Shown in pieces: positions 1 through 9,242 of a stretch of DNA of 64,000 nt. The notes beneath the pieces were generated by a model. It was not told the DNA's origin. It made no database searches and saw only the letters and a program-made list of their open reading frames with translations. The stretch's first letter is position 1. Each line of letters starts with the position of its first letter. The translations under genes and the position numbers were made by a program. This DNA is from PVC group bacterium (GTDB lineage Bacteria > Verrucomicrobiota > Kiritimatiellia > CAIKKV01): assembly GCA_945898015.1 (NCBI GenBank), contig CAMDGM010000004.1, positions 62,001 through 126,000 of the forward strand. Reading direction: 5' to 3'.

Positions 1-2183
1 ATCCGAAGGCCGACGCGGATGCGTTGATCCGGCAGTTCCTGGAGGACAACTACGGCAGGGGCGCCGCACCGTATGTATGGGACTATCTGAAGCTGGCTCA
101 GGCGGCCTATGCCGACAGCGGCCATGTGCCGAATCCGTGCCGGTGGACGGGTTTCCTCACGACCACGCGGCTCAAGATATATTCCCCCTCGGTGCTGAAA
201 AAGATGACGACCCTCATGGACAAGGCCATGAACGCCGCGAGGAAGGAGAAGAATCCCGCCCTGTTCACGAACCTGGTCGAGGCCCGAGGCAGTTCCGTCG
301 ATCACCTCACCATCGACGCCGCCAGGGCGGAGGGCAACTGGGGGCCGGTGAAGAATCCGGAAGACGGCAAGCGCTGGTTCGTCCCCGCGGCAGACCCGCG
401 CATACCCGCTTGCCTGGCGCGGGTCAGGCAGAGCATCGTAGCGGGCGGCGGGGGCGAATTCGGCTTCCCGCGCAATTTGACCGCGTTCTCATGCGAAAAA
501 GGCGGGCCAGTAGTGGACTTGGATTCCGGCACGCTGTCGGCGGCGGTGTGTCCGGACCTCAAGGGGCAGGTGACGAGCGCGATGGATAAACGCAGCGGCA
601 AGGAACTGTTGGCCGTGGTGGGCGCGGAAACCGGCTATCGTGACATGTTCTCCGTCACCGCCCAGATCTGGCTTCCCGTTCCCGTGGCCGAGAAGGGCTA
701 TAACCAGCCGGGGTCGGAGTGGCTGGACGTCTGGAGCCGGTTCGTCAATCCATCCGGCAATAGCCTTGAAACCGATCTGACCCTCTCGCCGTCCTACTGG
801 GGGTTCGATCCCAACAATCACCTGCGTCGTTCCGTCACGGTCGGTGAAGGAGGGTTGAAAATCGAGCGGACATATGTCCAGAGCAAGGGCGGGAAGATGC
901 CCAGTCCCACCCGGTTTACGACCCGCTGGCTGCTGGCCGTGCCCGATCCCGCCAAGGCCAATGTGGCCGTGAGCGGCGGCGGCATCGCAAAGACGTTCGA
1001 TCTGCGGTCCGTGGCGTCCGCTGGAGTCGCCGGTGTCGCGAAGGCCGGCGAACGGAAGAGCGTGAGCGCCGCAACCGACAGGTTCGTCGTGGACAACGTC
1101 ACGGGCGCCGACGGGATGCCCGTCGTGCGCACGATTGCACTGCCGGTGGCAAGCAACAGCACGGACACGATCACGATCCAACTGGACCGTGGCGACGGCG
1201 TGGCGACCGTTCTGTCCACGCCTGCCGCGGGCTGGGCCACGGTGGAACTGCAACCCGTGGTGGACAAGAAGCACGTGCGCGTGACTCTGGTCGGCGTTCC
1301 GGTGGCCATGGGACCGGATCCTGTGACCAATGCCTTGCCGGCGCAAACGCTGAGCGCGAAGAAGGTGCCGGTGGTGAAGGTATTGTCCGACACGTCCGAC
1401 ATGAAACCAGCGACTCCCAAAATCAAGGATCTCGGAAACGGCCGCGCCATCAACGAACTGGACGGCGCCGAACTGGTGTGGATCCCCGCCGACGAGTTCT
1501 TGCGCGGCAGCCCGGAAGGCAAGGGGTGCAGCGACGAACGGCCCCAGAAGAAGATCTTCCTCGATGGCTACTGGATATACAAGCATCCGGTGACGCTGGC
1601 GCAGTACACGAACTTCTGTGCCGCCACGGGCAAGAAATTCGAGCCGACCTGGGGCCAGGACATGCATGCCGAGCCTGTTGGCGAGGCCGGAACCTATGCC
1701 GCGCTGATGAACTGGTTCGAGGCGGACGCCTATGCCAAATGGGCGGGCGCGGCCCTGCCGAGCGAGGCCCAGTGGGAGAAGGCCGCCCGGGGCACGGACG
1801 GCCGCGAGTACCCGTGGGGCAACGACTGGGACCCGGAGAAGGCGGTGGGCCTGGAGCGCACAACCTATCGCTTCACCTCGGGCCTGATGCCGGTGGGAAG
1901 CTCGCCCGCGGGCGCGAGCCCTTACGGGGTCGAGGACATGGCCGGCAACTGCTGGGAATGGGTGGCGGACTGGTATGCCCATGAATACTACGCGACGGCG
2001 CTGGCGAAGAATCCGACCGGCCCCGCAACGGGGACGCACAAGGTACTGCGCGGCGGCTTCGCGCTGTTCGACGAGCGGTTCAGCCGTTCGGCGGCCCGCA
2101 TGGTTCATCCGCCCCAGGTGCGCGACTGGACGGCCGTCGGCTTCCGGTGCGTGGTGAACGGCACGTCCAAGGCCGCTCCATGA
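1..2183 (+). CDS. DUF4838-like protein with C-terminal SUMF1-fold domain (5' truncated by window edge)
   Basis: The frame is open from the first complete codon at position 3, so the true start lies outside the window. The first visible residues (FLEDNYG, then AAPYVWDYLKL) resemble the end of a DUF4838 domain, found in large exported or surface carbohydrate-active proteins of Bacteroidota and the PVC group. A beta-rich middle section follows (about nt 450-1400). The last 240 residues (about nt 1440-2160) are a SUMF1/formylglycine-generating-enzyme fold: LVWIPADEF, LPSEAQWEKAARG, YPWGN, MAGNCWEW and VLRGG in the usual order. The C-terminal Cys pair used by genuine formylglycine-generating enzymes is absent after VLRGG, so sulfatase activation is unlikely and a binding or structural role fits better. 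The gene heads a run of carbohydrate genes. The SUMF1 call is firm; DUF4838 is tentative because only its end is visible. Confidence 0.75.
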   Translation, partial: PKADADALIRQFLEDNYGRGAAPYVWDYLKLAQAAYADSGHVPNPCRWTGFLTTTRLKIYSPSVLKKMTTLMDKAMNAARKEKNPALFTNLVEARGSSVDHLTIDAARAEGNWGPVKNPEDGKRWFVPAADPRIPACLARVRQSIVAGGGGEFGFPRNLTAFSCEKGGPVVDLDSGTLSAAVCPDLKGQVTSAMDKRSGKELLAVVGAETGYRDMFSVTAQIWLPVPVAEKGYNQPGSEWLDVWSRFVNPSGNSLETDLTLSPSYWGFDPNNHLRRSVTVGEGGLKIERTYVQSKGGKMPSPTRFTTRWLLAVPDPAKANVAVSGGGIAKTFDLRSVASAGVAGVAKAGERKSVSAATDRFVVDNVTGADGMPVVRTIALPVASNSTDTITIQLDRGDGVATVLSTPAAGWATVELQPVVDKKHVRVTLVGVPVAMGPDPVTNALPAQTLSAKKVPVVKVLSDTSDMKPATPKIKDLGNGRAINELDGAELVWIPADEFLRGSPEGKGCSDERPQKKIFLDGYWIYKHPVTLAQYTNFCAATGKKFEPTWGQDMHAEPVGEAGTYAALMNWFEADAYAKWAGAALPSEAQWEKAARGTDGREYPWGNDWDPEKAVGLERTTYRFTSGLMPVGSSPAGASPYGVEDMAGNCWEWVADWYAHEYYATALAKNPTGPATGTHKVLRGGFALFDERFSRSAARMVHPPQVRDWTAVGFRCVVNGTSKAAP

Positions 2184-2271
2184 AACGATGCTCAGAACGG
2201 TAGGCGCAAATTCCGACAGGAACCAAGCTAATGAAATTGGACGTAAAGAACACCAAATGGAGACAACGGAG

Positions 2272-3462
2272 ATGAAGTCATCAAAGTGGCTGGAGATGAC
2301 CGACAGGATCGCCGATCTTCAAAACACGGCAAGCCAGGCGGAGCAGTACATCAACGGGCATCTCTTCGATGTCGATGGACTCATGTACTCCTATGTTGAC
2401 GTCCGCACAGGAAGGCCGTTTGACGAGACGTATGTGGCGCACTTTAAGGAAGAAGCGCTCCAAGCGAAAGCCTGGCAGGCCAATCGGCGCGCCGATTCTG
2501 ATCCCGTGACCTACTGGTCGTATGAAGACTCGGTCATCACGGCGGGACATTACATGGTGGCCCTGGTTCTGAAGTACGAGGTTACAGGCGATGCCAAAGC
2601 CCTGGAGCAGGCCTTCAAGATCTGGGAGCGTTACCGGCTGTGCTATTACGCCTCCCAGGTGTACGGCGAGGGCAGTTTCCTGCGGCCCTATGGCGGCTTT
2701 GCCGGCGGCTTCGCCGGCATGAGCCGGTGGATGGAGCCGCTGGGAACCGATCAGGCCAGCCCCCTGTTAAGAGGACAATACGCCTTGTGGAAACATGCCC
2801 AAGGCGAGCAGAAGAGCGAACTGACCGATATCATGGTCAAAACGCTCTCCTGGTACGAACGGCAGAACTTCAAGTATCTCTGGTATAAGAGCATTGTCCA
2901 TTCATGGAACGATAGTGCGCATGCGGGCAGTTACTATTTTCCGGCCATCGTCTTTGCCGCCAAGGTCACGGGAGACGAAAAGTGGCGGAAACTCCAACAG
3001 GCGAAGTTGCCGGGGGCCAGCAGAGATGTTACGGCCACATTCAAATTTGGAGGCGACCTGATCATGTTGGCGGACCTGCTGGGGCCCGAGGAATTCGAGC
3101 GGGCCTGTCCCAAAGCCGTTCTCGACGGCGCCTATGAGGCAGAGCTCAAGTATCTGGCCACATTTTCCCTTCCTGGAATGAGAAGGGCCGAGGGTCCCGG
3201 GGTTCGTTCTGTCCACACGGTACAGTCTCTGTGCGGCCTGGCCGGCATCGGTTATCCCGGCGCGGCTGAAAAGGCGCTTGAAATAATGGCTACGGTCAAG
3301 AGGGTGCCCGACGATTTCACGGTCTTCCTGGCCGACGCTCCCGAGAAGCTTCCGGAGGCCGGATTCGTTCAGCTTCAAGCCTATGCCGTCGGCGTTCTGC
3401 TCGTCGTCTGGTATCGAAACTACTGGATTCTGCGCAAGGCGCTGCTGGCGCAAAAGAAATAG
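2272..3462 (+). CDS. Alpha-helical-barrel protein of a carbohydrate gene block, function unknown
   Basis: A 396-aa soluble protein without signal peptide or membrane segment. The mix of long helices, aromatic-rich turns (YWSYEDSV, GFAGGFAGMSRWMEP) and conserved HSWNDSAHAGSYYF suggests an (alpha/alpha) six-hairpin toroid as in GH88/GH105, GH127 or AGE-type proteins, but I recognise no catalytic motif. I chose the ATG at 2272 because GGAG lies nine bases upstream and the leader GGAGACAACG matches that of the next gene at 3526, whose protein also begins MKS. An in-frame ATG at 2257 and an upstream extension to 2188 are possible but have no good ribosome binding site. The stop of the preceding gene is 88 bases upstream, so co-transcription is likely. 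Polysaccharide breakdown is inferred from neighbours only. Confidence 0.7.
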   Translation: MKSSKWLEMTDRIADLQNTASQAEQYINGHLFDVDGLMYSYVDVRTGRPFDETYVAHFKEEALQAKAWQANRRADSDPVTYWSYEDSVITAGHYMVALVLKYEVTGDAKALEQAFKIWERYRLCYYASQVYGEGSFLRPYGGFAGGFAGMSRWMEPLGTDQASPLLRGQYALWKHAQGEQKSELTDIMVKTLSWYERQNFKYLWYKSIVHSWNDSAHAGSYYFPAIVFAAKVTGDEKWRKLQQAKLPGASRDVTATFKFGGDLIMLADLLGPEEFERACPKAVLDGAYEAELKYLATFSLPGMRRAEGPGVRSVHTVQSLCGLAGIGYPGAAEKALEIMATVKRVPDDFTVFLADAPEKLPEAGFVQLQAYAVGVLLVVWYRNYWILRKALLAQKK

Positions 3463-3525
3463 CGCGATCGACAGTTATCCTATGCAACCAGGAAGCGCGC
3501 AGGCAATCTGGATCAGGAGACAACG

Positions 3526-6075
3526 ATGAAGAGTCAATGGTTGACCTTGGATCACGATATGGGAGCTGAAATGCCGACGAACGTCAAGACCAGGCTTGCC
3601 GACTTCGACTGCACCCGCGAGTATGCCGCCGACCGGTATTTCTCCACGGGGGACGTCACGGTGGTCGAAGGGCCGGCGGGCCGGTACCGGGAGGCGGCGG
3701 GCAAGCCCCTGTCCCGGTTCGGCTACCGGTTCCGGATCGAGCATGTGGGCCGGCCGCACCTGGCGGTGATCCGGTATCCGGACGACAAACGGCGGTTCAT
3801 GATCGTCAATGACGGAACGACCTACGACCTTTCGACCGGAATCACCACGGGACATGCCTGGCCGCTCAGCAACGCCATGCGGGAAATCCGGCAGGTGTTC
3901 TGGCCGCGCTGGGAGGATTGCAGCCTGTGCTTCATGACCTGGGGCCACACCGAGCCCGCGGCGGTGGCGTCGATCGAGATCGTCGAACTCGACGACCTGC
4001 CTGAACTGAAAATCGGGACACCGCGGGGCCGGGAACTCGGCATTCAATACGAGGACCCGTGCGGCATCTGCGCGGCCGAAGGCGCCATGAATTACGCCGA
4101 GTGGCTCGACCGCGTGGTCGCTTACGCGAAACACACCGGTCAGGGTCTGCTTTCCTACCCGATCTGCTGGTATCACGGACCGCTCTTCCCCTCGCAACGC
4201 GAGCCGGCCGATGCCTTCCAGGTGACCGTGGCGCGGGATCGCAAGGGGTATGTGGCGTGGACCAGCCGTCCGCCGGACTGGCCGGCCGCGCTGCTCGAGC
4301 GCTTCGGCCGCGAAGGCCTCGCCTTCCAGGGCGTCCTGACCCTGCTGCGGCTGGGCAGTCTGATGGAGCGGATGAACACCGACCTCGACGCCATCAAGGC
4401 CGGGGCCGACACCATCAATAACATGCTGTGGTGCGACCAGGTGCAGGCCGGAACGATGGACTGGACGGCGGTCTACAACGTCCTAAACTACCCGGAGATT
4501 GTCCGGCGTGGCCTGGGCGTGCACGCAACCGACGATTTTCCATTCGCGTATGGCGAAAAGATAGGCATGCCGTACCACGCCGGTCCGATCTTCAATCCGC
4601 TGCATCCCGTCGTCCAGGACGCGATCGTCGGCTTTGTGGCGGAGATCGGCCGGCGCTATGGCCAATATCCCGCCTTCAAGGGAATCGCCATCAACTTCTG
4701 GGCGCCGACGATCATCTGGTTCGGTTCGCTGCACGCGGGCTATGACGATACCACCGCGGCGCTGTTCGAGAAGGAGACGGGGGTGAAGCTGCCGGTGGAC
4801 GCGAAGGCGCCGGACCGTTTCTCGAAACGCTACGAGTTCCTCACCTTCCACTGCAAGCCGCTGTGGGTCGAGTGGCGCTGCCGGAAGATCCGCGACCTGA
4901 TTTGCCGCCTGCGCGACGCCCTGACCGCGGGGCGCGCCGACCTGACCCTGACGCTGAACCTCTGGAGCGAGCCGCTCGTTCCCGTGCTCTATGGGAACGG
5001 CGAGCCGCGCCAGCAACTGTACGCCCGCCCGAACGGGAAAACGATCTATCGGGAGGCGGGGCTGGACATGGACCTGTTTACGGACGAGCCCAACATCCGG
5101 CTCGATCTGCAGACCGAAGGGGGCGGGCGCGACCGCACCGGGTTTTACCAGCCGCGGGAAAACACTCCGACGGAGTGGTTTCACATGTTCCGCGATCACG
5201 ACTACCTTGACCGCGAAACACTTGCCGCGACGCAGTCGCAGCGCGCGCCCGGGGTCTTCATTTTCAACGCGTGGCACGAGGCTTGGGGCCGCCACAAGTG
5301 GTTTCCGTGCGAAAAGAACGACTCCAACCTGCCCGGCGTGTCGGAGGTGTATGGCAAGCCGGCGGAGGGCGTGTTCCGCTGCAACTCCGAGTATCCGAAG
5401 GACGGGTTCTGGTGGGACTCGCAGGCGCGCATCGCGCCTGCCTTCCCGCCGCCGCCCCATTTCATGGAGCAATACGCTCACGCCGTCGCCGAACTGGATG
5501 CCTGCCGCATTACGCGCGGCGGCCTGTTCCTCGATAAGGCGCATTCCGAAGAATTGCGCGGCTTCGCGGCGGCGTACCGGAATCTGCCGGCGGAGAAATT
5601 CGAAACCGTCGGCCATTCCACCGATCCCGTTGCGGTGCGAACCCTGGCGCCGCAAGGTGACGGCCGCCGATACATCTACCTTGTCAACCGCGAGCACTAT
5701 CCGCTCAAGATCCGGGTTTCCCTGGACCGGCCGGCGGAATTGACGAACCTGGCGGACGGGTCGAGGGTCGGGACGTCGACCGACTGGGGCGTCGAACTGC
5801 AGCCGTACGAGTTGCGGTCATTCGCCGCCGAGTCAGGAGTGGGGCTGACAGGCTTTACGGTCGAGGCGCCCGCGGAGATTGTCGCCGGCCTGGAGCGCGA
5901 CACCGCGAACGCCCTGGAGGCCATTGCCGCCACGCGCCGGGCCGGGCACTTCATCGCCGGCCTTGACCGGATCGAAGGCGATCTCCGCCGGTGTCTGGGG
6001 GAACGGCGCTTTTCCCGGTTGAGGCACCTGCTGACTGGCTATCATGTCAGCAAATGCCACGCCTGGATGCGATGA
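3526..6075 (+). CDS. Large glycoside-hydrolase-like protein (probable TIM barrel), family unassigned
   Basis: An 849-aa protein starting at an ATG with AGGAGA nine bases upstream. The first 150 residues look like a beta-sandwich; residues about 180-620 have the alternating pattern of a TIM barrel (LSYPICWYHGP, AFKGIAINFW, LTLTLNLWSEP, GVFIFNAWHEAWG), and the rest is a beta-rich tail containing YIYLVNREHYPLKI. Acidic residues at the ends of predicted strands (NLWSEP, NAWHEAW) are candidate catalytic residues, but I cannot assign a CAZy family. No signal peptide is visible, so it would act in the cytoplasm or be exported by an unrecognised route. It sits 63 bases after the previous gene and before a GH127-like gene, which supports a role in glycan breakdown. 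Confidence 0.65.
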   Translation: MKSQWLTLDHDMGAEMPTNVKTRLADFDCTREYAADRYFSTGDVTVVEGPAGRYREAAGKPLSRFGYRFRIEHVGRPHLAVIRYPDDKRRFMIVNDGTTYDLSTGITTGHAWPLSNAMREIRQVFWPRWEDCSLCFMTWGHTEPAAVASIEIVELDDLPELKIGTPRGRELGIQYEDPCGICAAEGAMNYAEWLDRVVAYAKHTGQGLLSYPICWYHGPLFPSQREPADAFQVTVARDRKGYVAWTSRPPDWPAALLERFGREGLAFQGVLTLLRLGSLMERMNTDLDAIKAGADTINNMLWCDQVQAGTMDWTAVYNVLNYPEIVRRGLGVHATDDFPFAYGEKIGMPYHAGPIFNPLHPVVQDAIVGFVAEIGRRYGQYPAFKGIAINFWAPTIIWFGSLHAGYDDTTAALFEKETGVKLPVDAKAPDRFSKRYEFLTFHCKPLWVEWRCRKIRDLICRLRDALTAGRADLTLTLNLWSEPLVPVLYGNGEPRQQLYARPNGKTIYREAGLDMDLFTDEPNIRLDLQTEGGGRDRTGFYQPRENTPTEWFHMFRDHDYLDRETLAATQSQRAPGVFIFNAWHEAWGRHKWFPCEKNDSNLPGVSEVYGKPAEGVFRCNSEYPKDGFWWDSQARIAPAFPPPPHFMEQYAHAVAELDACRITRGGLFLDKAHSEELRGFAAAYRNLPAEKFETVGHSTDPVAVRTLAPQGDGRRYIYLVNREHYPLKIRVSLDRPAELTNLADGSRVGTSTDWGVELQPYELRSFAAESGVGLTGFTVEAPAEIVAGLERDTANALEAIAATRRAGHFIAGLDRIEGDLRRCLGERRFSRLRHLLTGYHVSKCHAWMR

Positions 6076-6169
6076 ACGTCCGAACCGGAAACCTAAGCAA
6101 GCGGCCTTCAATTGAGGATGCGAGCACGGAAAGACAAACACGCGTGTGCGGCTCGGCTGCGGCGGCAAT

Positions 6170-6208
6170 GAAGATGCGGTCGTGAATAGAGGAGGACATG
6201 ATTGATGC
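6170..6208 (+). repeat. Conserved 39-bp translation-initiation segment, copy 1
   Basis: This segment contains a GAGGAGG Shine-Dalgarno sequence and ends at the start codon of the GH127-like gene. It matches 8047-8085 at 35 of 39 positions, with the start codon in the same place in both copies. Intergenic sequence around the two copies is otherwise unrelated. Confidence 0.8.
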
Positions 6209-8034
6209 GCCAATATCTTATGCAGACACCAGCAATACCAGGTTTCATTAGCCAATCCCAAGACGTTGACATCCATCGCTGGATCGAGCCGGGACAACTC
6301 AGCGACGTCAAATTCAACGCCCCGGACATGGTCCAGATGGCTCGCTGGGCAATGCACTACCTGGTGTGTAATCCGCAAAGACCGCTGGATTATGAATGCC
6401 GGTTCATCATTTCACCGCTTCGCTTCCCTCCAACGCTGGGAGATAACGTCCATGATGATATCGCGGTGGGCGATACTGAGAGCCGAATGGAGTTGGCCTA
6501 CATCTATATGCGAGAGATGACCGGCATGGATGTCGGTCGGAAAATCGAGAGCAGTATCCGGAAGCGTTTGATTTCTTATTTGAGGGATGACGGGCTTTGT
6601 TGGTGCTCGGCGTGTGCGTGTGGTTGCGGTACAAAAGTAGCCGCGATGACATGGACAACCTCGCATCTGCTGCTGTCAACATTGGAACGTTACACCCGAA
6701 CCGGCGACAGGAAACTGCTTCCAATGGCTCGAAACATGTTTAAAGGCTTGAAATCCTTGGCCACCAGCAAAGGAGGGATGAAATTTTATGAAGGGGGGGC
6801 AGCCCCTTGGGCTGATGGCAAATGGTTTTATGAATGCAGCTGCCATTATCCGATGCTGACAGGGGTTGTCCAGTATTGGAAAGTCACCGGTGATCCGGAC
6901 GCTCTGGACTTTTCTCAATCCATGGCAGAAGGAACTATTGCCGGATTACAGCCGAACCTTGGAGTCTGCCGCTTGAAGCCCGACGGCAGCCACAGCAGTT
7001 ACAACGGCCACCTGACGATGCGCGGCTTGGTCGGGATCGCCCAGTTGGGCCATCTTACGGGTGATGCACGTTACGTGGAATGCGTACGCCGGACCTATGA
7101 GTTTAACCGTGCCACTGGAACCGATTGGGGTTGGTATCCCGAAAACATCTTTGAACGAGACCGCAGATACTATTCCGAAACATGCTTTGACGCAGACATG
7201 GTCGAAGCGGGCATCGCCATTGCCAATTCAGGATATCCAGATTATTGGGATCACATTGAAAGGACAGTCCGCAATTATCTTCGCGAAAGTCAATTTTTCG
7301 TAACTCCTCAATACCGCAAGATGTACGAGAGTGTCCATCCGGAATTGGACAGCCGTCAGGTAGACCAGGCCATGAACATGATGCGGAAATATGAGGGCGG
7401 TTTTTTGGCGCGCCTCACCCCGAATGACCGCGTTTATCTTCGCAACAACGTTCTGGAAATGTCCATGATGGGGTGTTGTCCGCCGGAAGGAATGCGCTCG
7501 CTGTATCTCGCCTGGATCAATACAGTTGTTGACAAGGGTGAAAATGTATTTGTCAACATGGCGCTGGACCGCGAGAGCACCGCATGTTCAGTAAAGACGT
7601 TCGCCCCAAAACAAGGACGGCTGGAAGTGACGGCGCTCCGGAATGCGATATTTCACCTCCGTCCCCCTGCCTGGGCGCCGCAGGAGAAGATTCATGTGTA
7701 CTTAAACGATAACAGGATAACAGCGGATTGGTGCCGTTCCTACATCCGTTTCCAGCCGGCAAAGTCCGGTGACCGGCTTCGCATTGATTATCCCATGCCC
7801 GAATTTACCCAACGGGTGCCGGTCGGATACGATGGCTCCGAAGATGTCTATCACGTGAGATGGATAGGAAACGATGTCGTGGACATTACACCTCACGGAA
7901 AACATCTGCCTATTTTTCAAGATTCCTGCGGGAAGATGCCTGCTTTGACCGATCCGAATCAATGGGAATCTGGAAGCATCATAAACACTAATGGAAATCA
8001 GATTCTGTCTGATGCTGACTGGAAACCTTATTAA
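6205..8034 (+). CDS. GH127-like (DUF1680-related) glycosidase
   Basis: A 609-aa protein without an obvious signal peptide. The middle has the helical-toroid pattern of beta-L-arabinofuranosidases (HLLLSTLERYTRTGD, NGHLTMRGLVGIAQL). An E-T-C motif at residues 325-327 and a C-C-P-P-E motif at 424-428 match the zinc site of GH127 enzymes, where one Cys of the pair is the nucleophile and Glu, Cys and Cys-Cys bind zinc. The C-terminal beta-sandwich ends with LRIDYPMPEFTQRVPVG, as in DUF1680 proteins. The ATG at 6205 has GGAGG about ten bases upstream; the in-frame TTG just before it is less likely. Substrate (arabinofuranoside or another sugar) cannot be read from sequence. Codon use is slightly more AT-rich than in neighbouring genes. 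Confidence 0.75.
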   Translation: MRQYLMQTPAIPGFISQSQDVDIHRWIEPGQLSDVKFNAPDMVQMARWAMHYLVCNPQRPLDYECRFIISPLRFPPTLGDNVHDDIAVGDTESRMELAYIYMREMTGMDVGRKIESSIRKRLISYLRDDGLCWCSACACGCGTKVAAMTWTTSHLLLSTLERYTRTGDRKLLPMARNMFKGLKSLATSKGGMKFYEGGAAPWADGKWFYECSCHYPMLTGVVQYWKVTGDPDALDFSQSMAEGTIAGLQPNLGVCRLKPDGSHSSYNGHLTMRGLVGIAQLGHLTGDARYVECVRRTYEFNRATGTDWGWYPENIFERDRRYYSETCFDADMVEAGIAIANSGYPDYWDHIERTVRNYLRESQFFVTPQYRKMYESVHPELDSRQVDQAMNMMRKYEGGFLARLTPNDRVYLRNNVLEMSMMGCCPPEGMRSLYLAWINTVVDKGENVFVNMALDRESTACSVKTFAPKQGRLEVTALRNAIFHLRPPAWAPQEKIHVYLNDNRITADWCRSYIRFQPAKSGDRLRIDYPMPEFTQRVPVGYDGSEDVYHVRWIGNDVVDITPHGKHLPIFQDSCGKMPALTDPNQWESGSIINTNGNQILSDADWKPY

Positions 8035-8046
8035 AATCAAGCGCGC

Positions 8047-8085
8047 GAAGATGCAGTCGTGAATGGAGGAGGACATTACTGATGC
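8047..8085 (+). repeat. Conserved 39-bp translation-initiation segment, copy 2
   Basis: The second copy of the segment at 6170-6208, with 35 of 39 bases identical. It includes GGAGGAGG and ends at the ATG of the next gene. Confidence 0.8.
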
Positions 8086-8981
8086 CAACATGGACCTGTG
8101 CCTTGGAACTGGGATCGGATCGGAAACCCGTTGCCGGCAGCGCTGAAGCCCTGGCCGCCGCAATTCGTCGGGGCGCCGACCTGCGCGTCTACACGGAATT
8201 CCTTCACAACGAGCATATCGATGTTGAGAGCGACAATTCCGAGCGCATTCGGGAGACGGCGCAATTCGCGGTGACCTATCTGATGGAGAACCGTTGGGCG
8301 GCCGGCATCATGAGTCTGCGCCAGCCGGTCAGCTTGCCCGACCGCTTTGGGCCGCGGCCGTCCATGTCGTTCTTTCTCTATAACCAGAATGGCGAGCAGG
8401 CCATTGCCCGTCCGCACCTCGATGGCGCGCCAGCTTCGGGACAGCCGGGGTCTTCGCCCTCGGAGGCGCCGCCCGCCATGCCCAAGTACCACGCCATGAA
8501 CGCGTGGGACGCCCTGACCAACGCGCCGTCAAGCAACTTCGTATACGACTTCGACGTCTTCCGCTATTATGTCAGCGACACCTGGCGGGAGGTACTCGCT
8601 CACGACGCACAGGGGCGGATCAAGAGCGGCTCGGTCGAAACGCTGGCGGAGGCGTTCACAAAGGGGCAGGCGGTGAAAGTCGCCGTGGGGGAACTGGCGC
8701 GCTCGTGGTCTGGACGTCCCGATGACGCGATGCCCCATGAGGTGTTTGTGGAAATTGGCTCCTGTTACTACTACACCGCCCAGCGCCTATTCGTGGCCGG
8801 CAGCCATCCCGTCATCCGCGTGGCTCCCGGCATTCCGCTGCGGTATGAAAGCCGGGCGTGGGACTTCGGCTGGCTCCTGTTGCGCACGGACGGTCAGGTC
8901 GTGTACCGGCGCTGCGATCCGTACGCGCTGGATTTTCAGGACATCCCGCTGCACCTTCCGGTCCGTTGGTTTGTGAGGTAG
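8082..8981 (+). CDS. Conserved hypothetical protein of carbohydrate gene blocks
   Basis: A 299-aa soluble protein. I do not recognise a named domain. Its N-terminal part (AAIRRGADLRVYTEF, EHID, AAGIMSLRQP, GFGPRPSMSFFLYN-type wording) reads like a conserved globular domain, with a proline- and serine-rich insert near residues 125-140. The second half contains a WDALTNAPSSNFVYDFDVFRYYVSDTW-like stretch and a late segment with paired aromatic residues, consistent with a beta-rich fold. There is no signal peptide or membrane helix. The start at 8082 is fixed by the strong GGAGGAGG in the duplicated leader. It is 47 bases after the GH127-like gene and is followed by two gene remnants, so it probably shares their transcript. 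No function is proposed. Confidence 0.7.
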   Translation: MPTWTCALELGSDRKPVAGSAEALAAAIRRGADLRVYTEFLHNEHIDVESDNSERIRETAQFAVTYLMENRWAAGIMSLRQPVSLPDRFGPRPSMSFFLYNQNGEQAIARPHLDGAPASGQPGSSPSEAPPAMPKYHAMNAWDALTNAPSSNFVYDFDVFRYYVSDTWREVLAHDAQGRIKSGSVETLAEAFTKGQAVKVAVGELARSWSGRPDDAMPHEVFVEIGSCYYYTAQRLFVAGSHPVIRVAPGIPLRYESRAWDFGWLLLRTDGQVVYRRCDPYALDFQDIPLHLPVRWFVR

Positions 8982-8991
8982 AGATGTGATC

Positions 8992-9183
8992 ATGAACGAG
9001 AAAGAATTCAGAGACGTGGAGCCTTCGTTCCGGCCTGCGCCGTTTTGGGCGATCAACGACCGGATCGCTTCGGAAGAGGCGGCACGGCAGATGGCGGAGG
9101 CGATGAATGGTTTGCCGCCATGAAGGCGGCCATGAAGGAGGTTGCTCGGCGGGGCGGAAGTTCTGGTGTGGGACGCCATGTGA
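8992..9183 (+). pseudogene. Remnant of the 5' end of a glycoside hydrolase gene
   Basis: An ATG at 8992 opens a 43-codon frame whose protein (FRPAPFWAINDR, then EEAARQMAEAM) matches the typical opening of large GH106-like or related glycosyl hydrolases (PFWSWNDRLEPEEL-type). It stops at 9121-9123. A shift of frame just before that stop continues as WFAAMKAAMKEVARRG and, with another shift, AEVLVWDAM before TGA at 9181. This order corresponds to the next conserved helix and strand of the same family, with about 20-25 codons between them missing. The remaining several hundred codons are absent. I read this as a decayed gene with an internal deletion and frameshifts. Family assignment is from memory of such N-termini and is moderate. 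Confidence 0.6.
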
Positions 9184-9242
9184 CCGGCGTGTGATATCTG
9201 ATTATGGATCTCGACAGTGTCAGAAAAGAAGGTATGCGCGGA

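Noticed and set aside
489-2108. A 539-codon minus-strand frame over the first gene, and similar long antisense frames elsewhere (for example 36,496-38,721 and 60,215-62,479)
   Set aside because: These are shadows of GC-rich coding sequence; the + frames carry recognisable domains while the antisense frames are Arg/His-rich without motifs.
2231-2275. A 14-codon frame (MKLDVKNTKW...) ending in ATGA over the start of the gene at 2,272, a possible leader peptide
   Set aside because: The gene at 2,272 has its own GGAG nine bases upstream, in a leader shared with the next gene, so coupling through a mini-ORF is not needed.
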